Below are positions 35,831-45,188 of a stretch of DNA of 64,000 bases, piece after piece. Position 1 is the first letter of the stretch. Each line of letters starts with the position of its first letter. The DNA is from Nostoc sp. MG11 (lineage in GTDB: Bacteria > Cyanobacteriota > Cyanobacteriia > Cyanobacteriales > Nostocaceae), in the NCBI RefSeq assembly GCF_014904695.1, contig NZ_JACXXN010000001.1, forward strand, positions 496,001-560,000, in the 5' to 3' direction. The notes beneath the pieces are model-generated. The model was not told the DNA's origin and searched no databases. It was given only the letters and a program-made list of their open reading frames with translations. Both the position numbers and the translations under genes were made by a program.

Positions 35831-36336
35831 GAATTAATAAATATGACATTAAAACTAATATGTTAGTTAAATAGAACCTCCTTGTTCCTTGTCTAAGGAG
35901 TTATACAAATGATAAGTTATTTGTCAATATATAAGTTATTAAGACTCATGTATTGACAGGAAATACCAAATATGTAGTATTGATTTCAGGCATTAAACCT
36001 TGATTTTTCGACACTTTTTAAGCGATGCCTAGGTTGGGCTGCGCCTACGCTATTTTTCAAAGGATAATTAATCAAAATCTGAAAGGACCTATTTCTGTTA
36101 ATGCATAAAACATAAAAAATTTGTACAGTGCGTAAGTCCTATTTATAATAACTATATTTTTCTCATTCCCTATCCTTTTTTTATCTGATGAGAATAAATA
36201 TTATGCTGACTGCAAACCTCAGACATAATATTGTGCAATTATCAAGTAAAAAGTTGCTCACTCTTGTATAGTTTTTTTTCAGGAATCATCTTCTGAAAAG
36301 TTGTATTAATTTACAAAGAGTTACAAGGACATAATC

Positions 36337-37530
36337 ATGAACGCATCTACTTTACAGTGGGCAATCACCTTCCAGTGGAACGACGTTAGCACTGGTAACT
36401 TAAAAACTCAGCAAATTTCTAAACAACAAGTATCTAAACATAATCATGCCATCATTATTGGTCGTGACAATGTAGTCTGCGACATCGTTATAAATGACAG
36501 TAGTGTATCAAAAGAACACGTTAAAATCTATTGTGATGAACAAATAAGAAGATTTATTATTAAGAATTTGAGAGATACTAATATTCCTAAAGTGGATGAT
36601 GAAGACTTAGCTATTGGTAAAGAATTACCATTAAAACTAAACAGCAAAATTGTGTTAGGAACGCAAAAAATTGAAATTATTGATATTCAAATTTATGAAC
36701 TTGAATCGACAAATTATTCGGGTTTAAAATTTTCCAGTAAAAATTCAAGTTTGGTTAATCCTAATCAAAATTCAAATCCGGTTAATTCCAATAAAAATTC
36801 AAGTTCGGTTAATCCCAATCCAAATTCAAGTCCGGTTAATCCCGATTCAACTTCAAATAAACCAAAACATTGGTGGCAAGAGCCAACAATACAGGTAGCG
36901 ATAATAGGCGCAATAGTAACACTTGTTGGTTCAATACTTACTTTAAATGCAAATATAATGAGCCAGAAAACTGAAGAAATTAAGCAGCGTGTTCAGCTAC
37001 AAGCTGATAAACTAAAGCAACAAGAAGAGTTTAAAATTGAGAAACAAAAGCTATACAACCAGAAATTTAGTGATCATAGGCAAAAAGTTAGAGAAATTAA
37101 AGAAACAATGAGGCAAAAAAAGGAATTTTACAATCAATTAACTCTAAAAACTAATGATAGTTGTCCTAATACTGTACGAGTAGCTATTAGCTTCACTGCT
37201 TTAGATGATGTATCAGAAACTAGAGGTTGGATTAATGTTGAGCCAGGGGGATTGGATAGAACTCCCGGTGGAGCGACAATATATGCTGGAGTGTTTTTAC
37301 ATGCAAAAACGAGTGTTAACAATGAAGAGATTATATGGGAACCAACAAAAACAGGTAGGATAGAAAGGTTTGTTGAAAAAAAAGAATTTAATTATATTCA
37401 AGAGCCTTTTCTTGACGCAAATATAGAGGAAAAACCAGTCAAATTCTACGAAGTTAAATTAGAGCGTAAGATTACAAAGAAAGCCTTCAACTGTAATGCA
37501 GGTACTTTACAGTTAGTAGACGCAGAATGA
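36337..37530 (+). CDS. FHA-domain membrane protein
   Basis: 397 residues. An FHA domain (residues about 20-115; IIIGRDNVVCDIVINDSSVSKEHVKIY) would bind phosphothreonine peptides. A low-complexity linker follows with four 9-residue repeats (NSSxVNPN-type, about 132-167). A single membrane helix (VAIIGAIVTLVGSILTLNAN, near 188-207) is followed by a coiled coil (KQRVQLQADKLKQQEEFKIE) and a C-terminal domain I do not recognise. The Ser/Thr kinase gene starts 23 bases later, so the FHA protein is a likely phospho-partner or substrate of that kinase. Confidence 0.85.
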   Translation: MNASTLQWAITFQWNDVSTGNLKTQQISKQQVSKHNHAIIIGRDNVVCDIVINDSSVSKEHVKIYCDEQIRRFIIKNLRDTNIPKVDDEDLAIGKELPLKLNSKIVLGTQKIEIIDIQIYELESTNYSGLKFSSKNSSLVNPNQNSNPVNSNKNSSSVNPNPNSSPVNPDSTSNKPKHWWQEPTIQVAIIGAIVTLVGSILTLNANIMSQKTEEIKQRVQLQADKLKQQEEFKIEKQKLYNQKFSDHRQKVREIKETMRQKKEFYNQLTLKTNDSCPNTVRVAISFTALDDVSETRGWINVEPGGLDRTPGGATIYAGVFLHAKTSVNNEEIIWEPTKTGRIERFVEKKEFNYIQEPFLDANIEEKPVKFYEVKLERKITKKAFNCNAGTLQLVDAE

Positions 37531-37553
37531 AGAATTAAGGGTTTTGGAATCAA

Positions 37554-38969
37554 ATGGATGCTGATAGACTAATATACACAGTTATCCGTAAACGCTATAG
37601 AATTATAAGGTTTTTGGGAAGTGGTGCGTTTGGCGACACCTATTTAGCAGAAGACTTAGATTTGCCTAGCCATCCCAAATGTGTTGTGAAACAGCTTAAG
37701 CCAAAAACATCCGAGCCGGAAGTTTTGCTGGTTGCTAGACGACTATTTGAGAGTGAAGCAGAATTTTTATACCGCTTAGGTCAGCTTAGTAAGCAAATTC
37801 CTAAACTATTTGCTCATTTTGAAGAAAATGACGAATTTTATCTAGTACAGGAATTTGTAGATGGGGATAACTTGACCGCAGAAATCATTCCTGGTAACAA
37901 ATGGAGTGAAGGCGAGGCCATTAAACTTTTGCAAGAAATTCTAGAAGTTTTAGCTGTAGTTCATCAGCAAAATATCATCCATCGAGATATTAAGCCCCAA
38001 AACTTGATGCGTCGTCGTGAGGATGGCAAGATTGTGCTAATTGACTTTGGAGCTGTCAAAGAGATTAAAGGTTTGGCGGCAAATACTCAAGGTCAAGTTA
38101 CTTCAACTATTGTTATTGGCTCAAATGGTTATATGCCAAATGAGCAAGCTAATTCTAAGCCAAGACTGTGTAGTGACATCTATGCAGTGGGAGTTATTGG
38201 TATTCAAGCTTTGATAGGCAAATTACCTATAAACTTCCAAGAAGACCCCAGTAATGGAGAAATAATTTGGCGAAACGAGGCAAATGTCAGCAATAAACTG
38301 GCTGACGTTTTAACCAAAATGGTACGTTACAACTTTAGCCAGCGATACCAAACAGCAAGCGAGGCTTTGCAAGCACTGAATTCTATATTTCCAGCACGAT
38401 CAAAGTCAACAACGTCGCGGAAATTACCATCTCGCGGAAAAGTTTTAGTTGCCACTGGAGCAGGAATACTTGTAATGCTTGTGTTAGCTCCTTTTATTAT
38501 GTTACGTACCAAAACGACCGAAAACTTTACTCAACTACCTTGCGATGCTGAACTATCTTTATTACCTTTACCTACATTACCAGACGAAGCATACACAATG
38601 GGTAAAGGTGGTAGTAAATATCATGGCTATCTTGTTCACAATAAGAAATTAACTGGCAAGGGAACCTTACTATTTAAAAATGGTGATAGATATGATGGAG
38701 AATTAAAAAACGATAAGCGTGATGGTTGTGGAAGATATTCATTTCTGACTGAAACTATCTCACATCAAGATTATATAGGTCAATATGTAAACGATAAGCC
38801 TGAAGGTCTAGGAAGATTAAGATGGAAAAATGGTAATGAATATAGAGGAAATTTCAAAGATGGGAAATGTGAAGGAGATGGAGTATTTCAATTTGCTAAT
38901 GGCTCTTTTAAGAGTGGAGTTTGGCAAAAAGGGAATTTGTCAGGAGAAAAGATAATATCATGTAATTAA
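37554..38969 (+). CDS. Serine/threonine protein kinase with C-terminal MORN repeats
   Basis: 471 residues. The kinase domain (about 14-280) has a Gly-loop GSGAFGDTY, a VVKQ Lys, catalytic loop HRDIKPQN and DFGAVKE. A membrane helix (ATGAGILVMLVLAPFIML, near 302-320) leads to an extracytoplasmic part with about four MORN motifs (YHGYLVHNKKLTGKGTL, YDGELKNDKRDGCG, YRGNFKDGKCEGDG). MORN repeats can bind lipids or act as scaffolds. It probably senses an envelope signal and phosphorylates cytoplasmic targets; the upstream FHA protein is the obvious candidate. Confidence 0.88.
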   Translation: MDADRLIYTVIRKRYRIIRFLGSGAFGDTYLAEDLDLPSHPKCVVKQLKPKTSEPEVLLVARRLFESEAEFLYRLGQLSKQIPKLFAHFEENDEFYLVQEFVDGDNLTAEIIPGNKWSEGEAIKLLQEILEVLAVVHQQNIIHRDIKPQNLMRRREDGKIVLIDFGAVKEIKGLAANTQGQVTSTIVIGSNGYMPNEQANSKPRLCSDIYAVGVIGIQALIGKLPINFQEDPSNGEIIWRNEANVSNKLADVLTKMVRYNFSQRYQTASEALQALNSIFPARSKSTTSRKLPSRGKVLVATGAGILVMLVLAPFIMLRTKTTENFTQLPCDAELSLLPLPTLPDEAYTMGKGGSKYHGYLVHNKKLTGKGTLLFKNGDRYDGELKNDKRDGCGRYSFLTETISHQDYIGQYVNDKPEGLGRLRWKNGNEYRGNFKDGKCEGDGVFQFANGSFKSGVWQKGNLSGEKIISCN

Positions 38970-39078
38970 AAATAATAAATATAAGTATATTCTGTAACTT
39001 TTAGAATTTTAAAATAGTAGATCTCCTTTTAATGATAGACTAACTGCAAAACATGAAATGTTCAAGGAGCAAGGTAAA

Positions 39079-39618
39079 ATGAAACAGAAGTCATCTAAAA
39101 ACTCAAAATTTATATTGAACGTAGTTTCTTTACTATTTTTCACTTCTTCTTTCAGCTTTGCTATTCTCCCACGAATAGTACTAGGGCAGCCTACACAAGA
39201 GTCAACACCAACAGAACCCATAAAGCCGATTAATCAAAATACTCCAGAACCCATAAAGCCAACTAATCAAAATGCTCCAGAACCCATAAAGCCAACTAAT
39301 CAAAATGCTCCAGAACCCATAAAGCCAACTAATCAAAATGCTCCAGAACCCATAAAGCCGATTAATCAAAATGCTCCAGAACCCATAAAGCCGATTAATC
39401 AAAATGCTCCAGAACCCATAAAGCCAACTAATCAAAATGCTCCAGAACCCATAAAGCCGATTAATCAAAATGCTCCAGAACCCATAAAGCCAGTTAATCA
39501 AAATGCTCCAAATACCATAAAGCCGATTAATCAAAATACACCAAATACCACAAAGCCAGTTAATCGAAATACTCCTGATAATACAACACAAATACGTCGC
39601 GTTCGAGGACGAGGATAA
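39079..39618 (+). CDS. Secreted 11-residue-repeat protein, unknown function
   Basis: About 179 residues from the ATG at 39079, preceded by AAGGAGC nine bases upstream. An N-terminal signal peptide (residues 10-33, VVSLLFFTSSFSFAILP) suggests export. The mature part is eleven tandem units of EPIKPTNQNAP (variants I, V or T), rich in Pro and Asn. The C-terminus is basic (RRVRGRG). Probably a surface or wall-associated low-complexity protein; no family recognised. It lies between the kinase and an L,D-transpeptidase on the same strand. Confidence 0.65.
   Translation: MKQKSSKNSKFILNVVSLLFFTSSFSFAILPRIVLGQPTQESTPTEPIKPINQNTPEPIKPTNQNAPEPIKPTNQNAPEPIKPTNQNAPEPIKPINQNAPEPIKPINQNAPEPIKPTNQNAPEPIKPINQNAPEPIKPVNQNAPNTIKPINQNTPNTTKPVNRNTPDNTTQIRRVRGRG
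39214..39576 (+). repeat. Eleven 33-bp tandem repeats (coding minisatellite)
   Basis: Head-to-tail 33-base units encode the 11-residue repeat; central units are almost identical, the last two more diverged. Not a CRISPR: there are no unique spacers. Repeat number is likely to vary between strains. Confidence 0.9.
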
Positions 39619-39751
39619 AACTTCTTTGATTAGTTAAATCTGACAAAATAGCTGAGTAACAATTCAGAATTCAGACTTCAAGCTAGTTGGAATTTGAGTT
39701 CTGAATTACTTTTAATAAATGTTTGTAATAAACTTATAACTTATACAGTTG

Positions 39752-40423
39752 ATGCAAGAGCTTATGAGTAGTAATGTGTATTATCGTAATACTCTCAAGT
39801 TAGGATTGATCTCAATTACTTTGCTTTTCTGGCTTCAATTAAGTGCTACTGCCAGAACAACGGTTGAGCAAGGAGTAATGGAGAAAGAAGTAATGGAGAA
39901 GACAATAATTAGTCAACTGAACTCTCCGCCCACGCAACCAACTCTTCCTAGCACCTCTGAGCGAATGATGCGTTTACTGCTCAGGCTCAAGCTTCCAGTG
40001 CAGCCAACCCCTCCTAACACTTCTGAGCAAAATATCCATCTACTACTCGTTCTCAAGCAACGAAGACTTTATGTTTATCAGGAGGATGTTTTACTAGCCA
40101 GTTATCCAGTGGCTATTGGTAAACCAAAATGGGAAACGCCTACAGGCAAATTTAAAGTGCTTAATATGGTTGAAAACCCAGCTTGGGAAAATCCATTCGT
40201 TACTTACAGAGAAGTTGTTCCTCCAGGTTTAAAAAATCCTCTAGGAGAGCGTTGGATTGGATTTTGGACTGATGGAAAAGACGAAATCGGATTTCATGGT
40301 ACTTATAAGCGAGACTCTGTAGGGAAGGCAATTTCTTATGGTTGTGTTCGCATGTATAACGAGGATGTGCGGAAATTGTATGAAATAGTGAGAATAGGAA
40401 CCCTTGTAATTGTGGTTCCTTAG
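39752..40423 (+). CDS. L,D-transpeptidase (YkuD family)
   Basis: About 223 residues; start at ATG 39752, with a TTG just upstream also open. An N-terminal helix (LISITLLFWLQLSATAR) is a signal or anchor. The YkuD domain runs from residue about 95 to the end, with the active-site pattern HGTYKRDSVGKAISYGCVRM giving catalytic His and Cys. It would form 3-3 peptidoglycan cross-links or anchor proteins to the wall, in the periplasm. The preceding secreted repeat protein could be a partner by context. Confidence 0.9.
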   Translation: MQELMSSNVYYRNTLKLGLISITLLFWLQLSATARTTVEQGVMEKEVMEKTIISQLNSPPTQPTLPSTSERMMRLLLRLKLPVQPTPPNTSEQNIHLLLVLKQRRLYVYQEDVLLASYPVAIGKPKWETPTGKFKVLNMVENPAWENPFVTYREVVPPGLKNPLGERWIGFWTDGKDEIGFHGTYKRDSVGKAISYGCVRMYNEDVRKLYEIVRIGTLVIVVP

Positions 40424-40464
40424 ATACAGATAAATGTAAATGAACAATCGTTATTTATCTGTGA

Positions 40465-41013
40465 TTACTGATTTTGATCTGTAATTTTATTTTTAGATTC
40501 GGCAACACTAACTTTTGGTGGTATTAGGTAAACTACCCCAGATATGATTGTCAAAGCAACTGAAACCCAGAAGGCAATCAGGGATGGAATTTCCCACACT
40601 GGTGGTAAGGGTGCAATTAAAAGAGCGATCGCCACTATTTGACTAATAGTTTTGAGTTTACCCCAAATATTTGCTCCAGTAATTGTCGTTTGATTAACTC
40701 GCCAACCAGCGATCGCTAATTCCCGCGCTAAAATCAAAAACACTCCCCAAGCTGGAACCTTTGCTAGTTCAATTAACACTAATAACGGCGCAAGTACCAA
40801 AAGTTTATCGACTAAAGGGTCGAGAAACTTGCCCAATTCGCTGATTTGGTTGAGTTTCCGTGCTAAATAGCCGTCTAACCAATCAGTTAATGCCGCAATC
40901 AGAAAAATTGCCAAACATATCCACCTAGCTTGTGGTGTGGGATTATATAAGCCATAAAGCAAAAATGGAATCCCCGAAAGGCGAGAAAAGGTAATCCAGT
41001 TAGGTAGAGTCAT
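40465..41013 (-). CDS. pgsA: CDP-diacylglycerol-glycerol-3-phosphate 3-phosphatidyltransferase
   Basis: 182 residues, typical PgsA length. The CDP-alcohol phosphatidyltransferase motif is intact (DWLDGYLARKLN then GKFLDPLVDKLL). Several membrane helices are predicted. It makes phosphatidylglycerophosphate, the precursor of phosphatidylglycerol, which is needed in thylakoid membranes and for photosystem function. Minus strand, divergent from aspA. Confidence 0.93.
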   Translation of the reverse strand: MTLPNWITFSRLSGIPFLLYGLYNPTPQARWICLAIFLIAALTDWLDGYLARKLNQISELGKFLDPLVDKLLVLAPLLVLIELAKVPAWGVFLILARELAIAGWRVNQTTITGANIWGKLKTISQIVAIALLIAPLPPVWEIPSLIAFWVSVALTIISGVVYLIPPKVSVAESKNKITDQNQ

Positions 41014-41107
41014 AGGGAATTTAAAAATGTACAGATTCTATGCAGACTAGCTGATCTGAGTTTACCTGCGTGGGATGATCGGTTTTTTGATATTTACCAA
41101 AGAATCT

Positions 41108-42529
41108 ATGACTCAACAACCAGACTCCGAATTTCGCATCGAACGCGATTCGATGGGCGATCGCCAAATCGCCAGTAGCGTTTATTATGGTATCCAAACG
41201 CTGCGAGCGATCGAAAACTTCCCCATTAGCGGGATACGCCCTTTACCTACCTACGTAGATGCTTGTCTTTTAATTAAAAAAGCTACAGCAATTGTTAATG
41301 GTGAACTAAGTTGTATTCCCCAAGATATTAGTCAGGCAATTGTGCAAGCTGCTGATGAAATACTCGCCGGCAAATTTCGTGACCAGTTTGTTGTCGATGT
41401 CTATCAAGCGGGTGCTGGAACATCGCACCACATGAACGTCAACGAAGTTCTAGCAAATCGTGCCTTAGAAATTCTCGGTGAAGAAAAAGGCAATTACAAG
41501 CGGGTTAGTCCCAATGACCACGTTAACTATGGGCAGTCTACCAATGATGTGATTCCCACAGCAATTCGTATTGGTGGCTTATTGGCGCTGTCAAAGACGT
41601 TACACCCAGGTTTAGATAATGCAATCGCAGCTCTAGAAGACAAAGCTGTAGAATTTCAAGATATCGTCAAATCTGGCAGAACCCACATGCAAGATGCTGT
41701 ACCGGTGCGTTTGGGTGAAAACTTTCGCGCTTGGGCGCAAATCCTGACAGAACATCAAAACCGCATTTACACAGCTTCCGGTGACTTGATGGTGCTGGGT
41801 TTGGGAGGTAGTGCTGCTGGTACAGGGATGAATACTCATCCTCAATATCGCGCTCGTGTGGTAGAAATTCTCTCAGACTTACTAAACTCTCCCCTGGAAC
41901 CTGCACCCCATCTCATGGCAGCTATGCAAAGTATGGCCCCATTTGTGAATGTTTCCGGTGCTTTACGCAACTTAGCGCAAGATTTAGTCAAAATATCCCA
42001 TGATTTGCGGTTGATGGATTCGGGGCCAAAAACTGGCTTAAAAGAAATTCAATTACCCCCAGTGCAACCCGGTTCCTCAATTATGCCAGGGAAGTATAAC
42101 CCGGTAATGGCAGAGATGACATCAATGGTATGTTTTCAGGTAATGGGTTATGACAGTGCGATCGCTTTAGCCGCCCAAGCAGGACAATTAGAATTAAATG
42201 TGATGATGCCGCTAATTGCCTATAACCTGATTCACAGTATCGAAATTCTTGGGTTAACCATCGCCGCACTCGCGCAACGCTGCATCCAGGGAATTACAGC
42301 TAACAAAGAACGTTGTTTAGCATATGCCGAAGGCAGTTTAGCTTTAGTAACCGCACTCAATTCGCACATCGGTTATCTAAAAGCAGCAGATGTAGCCAAA
42401 GAATCTTTGAAAACTGGCAAATCTCTGCGACAGATTGTCCTAGAACAAGGGCTGATGAGTGAAGCCGAATTAGCCACAGTGTTAAATCTAGAACAAATGA
42501 GTGGTATCTTACCCCTCAAGTCAGAATAG
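41108..42529 (+). CDS. aspA: Aspartate ammonia-lyase
   Basis: About 473 residues from the ATG at 41108 (MTQQPDSEFRIERD); an upstream ATG at 41075 would add eleven residues not expected in the family. The fumarase/aspartase signature GSSIMPGKYNPV is intact, with the further motifs SGRTHMQDAVP and SPNDHVNYGQSTND. It interconverts aspartate and fumarate plus ammonia. Class II fumarases share the fold; overall length and an aspartase-like N-terminus favour AspA, but FumC is the alternative. Confidence 0.85.
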   Translation: MTQQPDSEFRIERDSMGDRQIASSVYYGIQTLRAIENFPISGIRPLPTYVDACLLIKKATAIVNGELSCIPQDISQAIVQAADEILAGKFRDQFVVDVYQAGAGTSHHMNVNEVLANRALEILGEEKGNYKRVSPNDHVNYGQSTNDVIPTAIRIGGLLALSKTLHPGLDNAIAALEDKAVEFQDIVKSGRTHMQDAVPVRLGENFRAWAQILTEHQNRIYTASGDLMVLGLGGSAAGTGMNTHPQYRARVVEILSDLLNSPLEPAPHLMAAMQSMAPFVNVSGALRNLAQDLVKISHDLRLMDSGPKTGLKEIQLPPVQPGSSIMPGKYNPVMAEMTSMVCFQVMGYDSAIALAAQAGQLELNVMMPLIAYNLIHSIEILGLTIAALAQRCIQGITANKERCLAYAEGSLALVTALNSHIGYLKAADVAKESLKTGKSLRQIVLEQGLMSEAELATVLNLEQMSGILPLKSE

Positions 42530-42617
42530 ACAGAAGTAGATTACAAACAAAGTAGGAAGATAGAAGCAAAGAAGAATTTCTTCTTTCTTCTATTCATTCT
42601 TAACACTTTATTTATCC

Positions 42618-43589
42618 ATGCAGACTCAAAAACCATCTGTTAGTCTAATTCGGGCTACTTCCTACGAACGAGAGACTTTAAGAGAATCTTTAGCCACACT
42701 GCTGGAACCTTTAGGGGGAATGGCAGCTTTTGTCAAAAAAGGCGATCGCGTCTTACTCAAACCTAATTTACTTACAGGAGCGCGTCCTACTAAAGAGTGT
42801 ACCACCCGCCCTGAACTAGTTTACGAAGTTGCCCAGATGGTAATTGAGGCTGGTGGTAAGCCATTTTTAGGAGATAGTCCGGCTTTTGGCAGTGCTAAAG
42901 GGGTAGCACTCGCAAATGGCTATCTACCTATTTTAGAAGAACTGAATTTGCCGATTATCGAGTTTCACGGCAAGCGTTACCAAACAGTAAATGAAGATTT
43001 TAATCATCTGCGGCTTTGCAAAGAGGCAATGGAAGCAGATGTAGTAATTAATCTACCTAAAGTCAAATCACATATGCAGCTAACATTAACATTGGGTGTA
43101 AAAAACCTGTTTGGTTGCGTTCCCGGCAAAATGAAAGCTTGGTGGCACATGGAAGCAGGAAAAGACACAAACCGATTTGGTGAAATGTTGGTAGAAACCG
43201 CTAAAGCAATTAACCCAAACTTAACCATTTTAGATGGGATTATCGGTCATGAAGGTAATGGCCCTAGTGGCGGCGAACCTCGTCAATTAGGCATTTTAGC
43301 AGCAGCATCAAACGTATTTGCCTTAGACCGGGCAATGATAGAAATCCTCAACGTCCCACCCGAACAAGTACCTACTATTGCAGCTTCTCAAAGACTGGGA
43401 GTTTGCCCAGAACTTGCTGCTATAGAATTTCCTCACTTACATCCTGACTTACTAAAAATAGAAGATTGGCGGCTACCAGACAAATTAATGCCCATTGATT
43501 TTGCTATGCCCCGCGTAGTTAAGTCTACGTTTAAGCATCTTTACATCCGGTTTATTAAAGAGCCAATGAGCGTTTATGGTAAACGTTAG
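42618..43589 (+). CDS. DUF362-domain protein
   Basis: 323 residues. The DUF362 core is present (VLLKPNLLTGARPTKECTTRP; GDSPAFGSAKG; VVINLPKVKSHMQLTLTLGVKNLFGC). No 4Fe-4S ferredoxin motif (CxxCxxCxxxC) is attached, unlike many members. The function is unknown; some DUF362 proteins bind metals or Fe-S clusters. It follows aspA on the same strand by 88 bases, and a terminator-like hairpin follows it. Confidence 0.8.
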   Translation: MQTQKPSVSLIRATSYERETLRESLATLLEPLGGMAAFVKKGDRVLLKPNLLTGARPTKECTTRPELVYEVAQMVIEAGGKPFLGDSPAFGSAKGVALANGYLPILEELNLPIIEFHGKRYQTVNEDFNHLRLCKEAMEADVVINLPKVKSHMQLTLTLGVKNLFGCVPGKMKAWWHMEAGKDTNRFGEMLVETAKAINPNLTILDGIIGHEGNGPSGGEPRQLGILAAASNVFALDRAMIEILNVPPEQVPTIAASQRLGVCPELAAIEFPHLHPDLLKIEDWRLPDKLMPIDFAMPRVVKSTFKHLYIRFIKEPMSVYGKR

Positions 43590-43690
43590 TTTATCTTTAG
43601 GTTTAGGCTAGCAACAAATGCAAACTCTGCTACAACAATTTTACTTATCACCAGAGTAACCTGTAATTACCCTCCGATTGCTTAACCAGA

Positions 43691-43717
43691 CCGCCCTACT
43701 CTAGTGGCGGTTTTTTT
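43691..43717 (+). terminator. Rho-independent terminator after the DUF362 gene
   Basis: CCGCC (43691-43695) pairs with GGCGG (43706-43710) over a ten-base loop and is followed by seven T. Confidence 0.75.
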
Positions 43718-44579
43718 GCTTGGTTAATTTGTTATAAGATTTATATAAAAATTCCGGTTAAATAGTTGTGACTCAGAGCGTAGCATCGACTATTGGAAGA
43801 ACGGACTTAAACATTACATCTTGATTTACCAAAAACTAAGGCTCATAGTTATGCAGTTTTAAGAATTGGAATTGGGTGTTTGTAGAATACAAGCGATGGT
43901 TTATGTTCGAGATATTTTTACTCTACCTATATACAGATTGACAAAATTACAGTCATATTAAACAGTTTTATAAGTTTAAACCCTAAAATATTTGTTTGGT
44001 ATTATCACTGAATTAATTCTGGACAACACGATTAATATATCTGTATTTATTCGGTAAGAACTAATGGTTTCAAAAATCATCAATACCTGGTTCATCCTTT
44101 GTCTCAAATATTTTTATGTATATCTACTGTTGAATAATTGAAAACACAGATATGTGTTCGGTATTTTTGCGGGAATTGTATTCTGTATCACAAATTGCTA
44201 ATTATGTCAAAATGAAGTGAGCAAGGGCGTTGTCAGATGTTATAATTGAAGAAGTTCAAAAAAACACATTTTGCTAATTAATCTTTAATCAGCAGAAAAA
44301 GGTAATTTATAATGCTGTTATCATCAGCCATGCGTAAGGTATCTGTTACACCATACTGTGAAGGATCTGAAAATATTAGTCACAAAATAAAACCTGATTC
44401 GTTAGCTGATGATTTTGTATCAAAACTTTCATGTATAAAAATAATATTATGACGCTTGCAAAACTGGTTGAATTTCTTGACAGCTAAACAGTTTACAGTT
44501 AAAAAATAGCTAAAATAGCATCAAGACTCTCACTCAGAGAGTAGACCTACAAGTGATCCGACGAACCTCAATTTTTTGT
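43718..44579. other. Intergenic region, AT-rich
   Basis: About 860 bases with no strong gene. A 46-codon frame from ATG 44312 (stop at 44450-44452) has an AAAAGGT purine run upstream but no recognised similarity, so I list it only as a weak candidate. No repeat or RNA gene was recognised. Confidence 0.45.
44312..44452 (+). CDS. Possible small ORF, 46 residues
   Basis: Frame MLLSSAMRKVSVTPYCEG to a TGA at 44450. A purine-rich AAAAAGG stands about ten bases before the ATG. No domain or signal peptide is visible and the composition is not informative. It may be chance. Confidence 0.2.
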   Translation: MLLSSAMRKVSVTPYCEGSENISHKIKPDSLADDFVSKLSCIKIIL

Positions 44580-44765
44580 ATGAATTCAAATAGCCAGTCT
44601 GCCAATGCCGACACATATTCCCATCGTTTGGCAGACATTGTGGGAACTGCGATCGCACTATTGACTCTAACACTACCAGTGTTTGTCATCGCCCACTATT
44701 CTTCACCTGATGTTCAGAATAATCAACAACCCCTGACCTACCACCTACAAAGAAGTGAAGATTAG
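44580..44765 (+). CDS. Small single-helix membrane protein, unknown function
   Basis: 61 residues from the ATG at 44580; an upstream GTG at 44553 is also in frame and would give 70 residues. One membrane helix ([20 protein letters not shown]) follows a polar N-terminus, with a short polar C-terminus. I do not recognise a family. Small single-span proteins of this form are frequent in cyanobacterial genomes; ribosome site weak. Confidence 0.4.
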   Translation: MNSNSQSANADTYSHRLADIVGTAIALLTLTLPVFVIAHYSSPDVQNNQQPLTYHLQRSED

Positions 44766-44885
44766 ACAAAACTTCCCAATAACATTTCACCCACAGAAAA
44801 CCTCGAAAAAGGAGAAAGCAGATTTTGAAACAATGTCTGTGGACTCAGTTCATCGAGAATAAATTGCATCCGTGTTGTTTGACCA

Positions 44886-44969
44886 TATAGCAGGGGAAAG
44901 GCTTTCAAGCCTTTTAGCATCAGGATTTTATGATCAGATGATCTCCCAAACTACCTGGCAACAGCTATA
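44886..44969. repeat. MITE-like dispersed repeat, copy C
   Basis: Starts TATAGCAGGGG and ends TACCTGGCAACAGCTATA. It shares its ends and several inner blocks with 3126-3223 and its terminal architecture with 91-193. An inner short hairpin AAAGGCTTTCAAGCCTTTT is visible. Non-coding. Confidence 0.6.
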
Positions 44970-45050
44970 GTTCAACAATCTTGGTTGAGTAATGGCACAA
45001 ACCCCTCTAGCGGTAATTAAAGGCGAGAAAGAGCTAAACTAATATCTTGG

Positions 45051-45086
45051 AAAAAGCGTTGCGAAGTTTTCATGCAACGCTTTTTT
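45051..45086. terminator. Bidirectional intrinsic terminator
   Basis: Stem AAAAAGCGTTGC (45051-45062) pairs with GCAACGCTTTTTT (45074-45086), with T-runs on both strands. It lies about 100 bases beyond the stop of the TamB-like gene on the minus strand and probably ends its transcript; on the plus strand it lies about 290 bases past the small gene. Confidence 0.8.
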
Positions 45087-45188
45087 ATTAGACCTACCTT
45101 GAAAATAAACGGGGGTGGTGGTTAGGAGGAGAAAGAGGTGCATGTTTGAATTTACCCTTTACCCTTTTCCCAAATCACGAGGTTTGAT

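Larger units (their letters stand above)
35503..36336. other. Intergenic region after the SLH-domain gene
   Basis: 834 bases, mostly AT-rich, with no complete gene. Its left part holds a remnant of a nuclease-like gene (35587-35760) and a three-unit 12-base tandem repeat (35795-35830). A GC-rich patch (36021-36055) resembles dispersed repeats seen elsewhere. The FHA gene promoter should lie at the right end. Confidence 0.5.

Noticed and set aside
39214-39576. CRISPR array
   Set aside because: Units are contiguous, have no spacers and encode protein in frame.
39202-39591. Trp/Leu-rich minus-strand frame
   Set aside because: Shadow of the 33-bp coding repeats.
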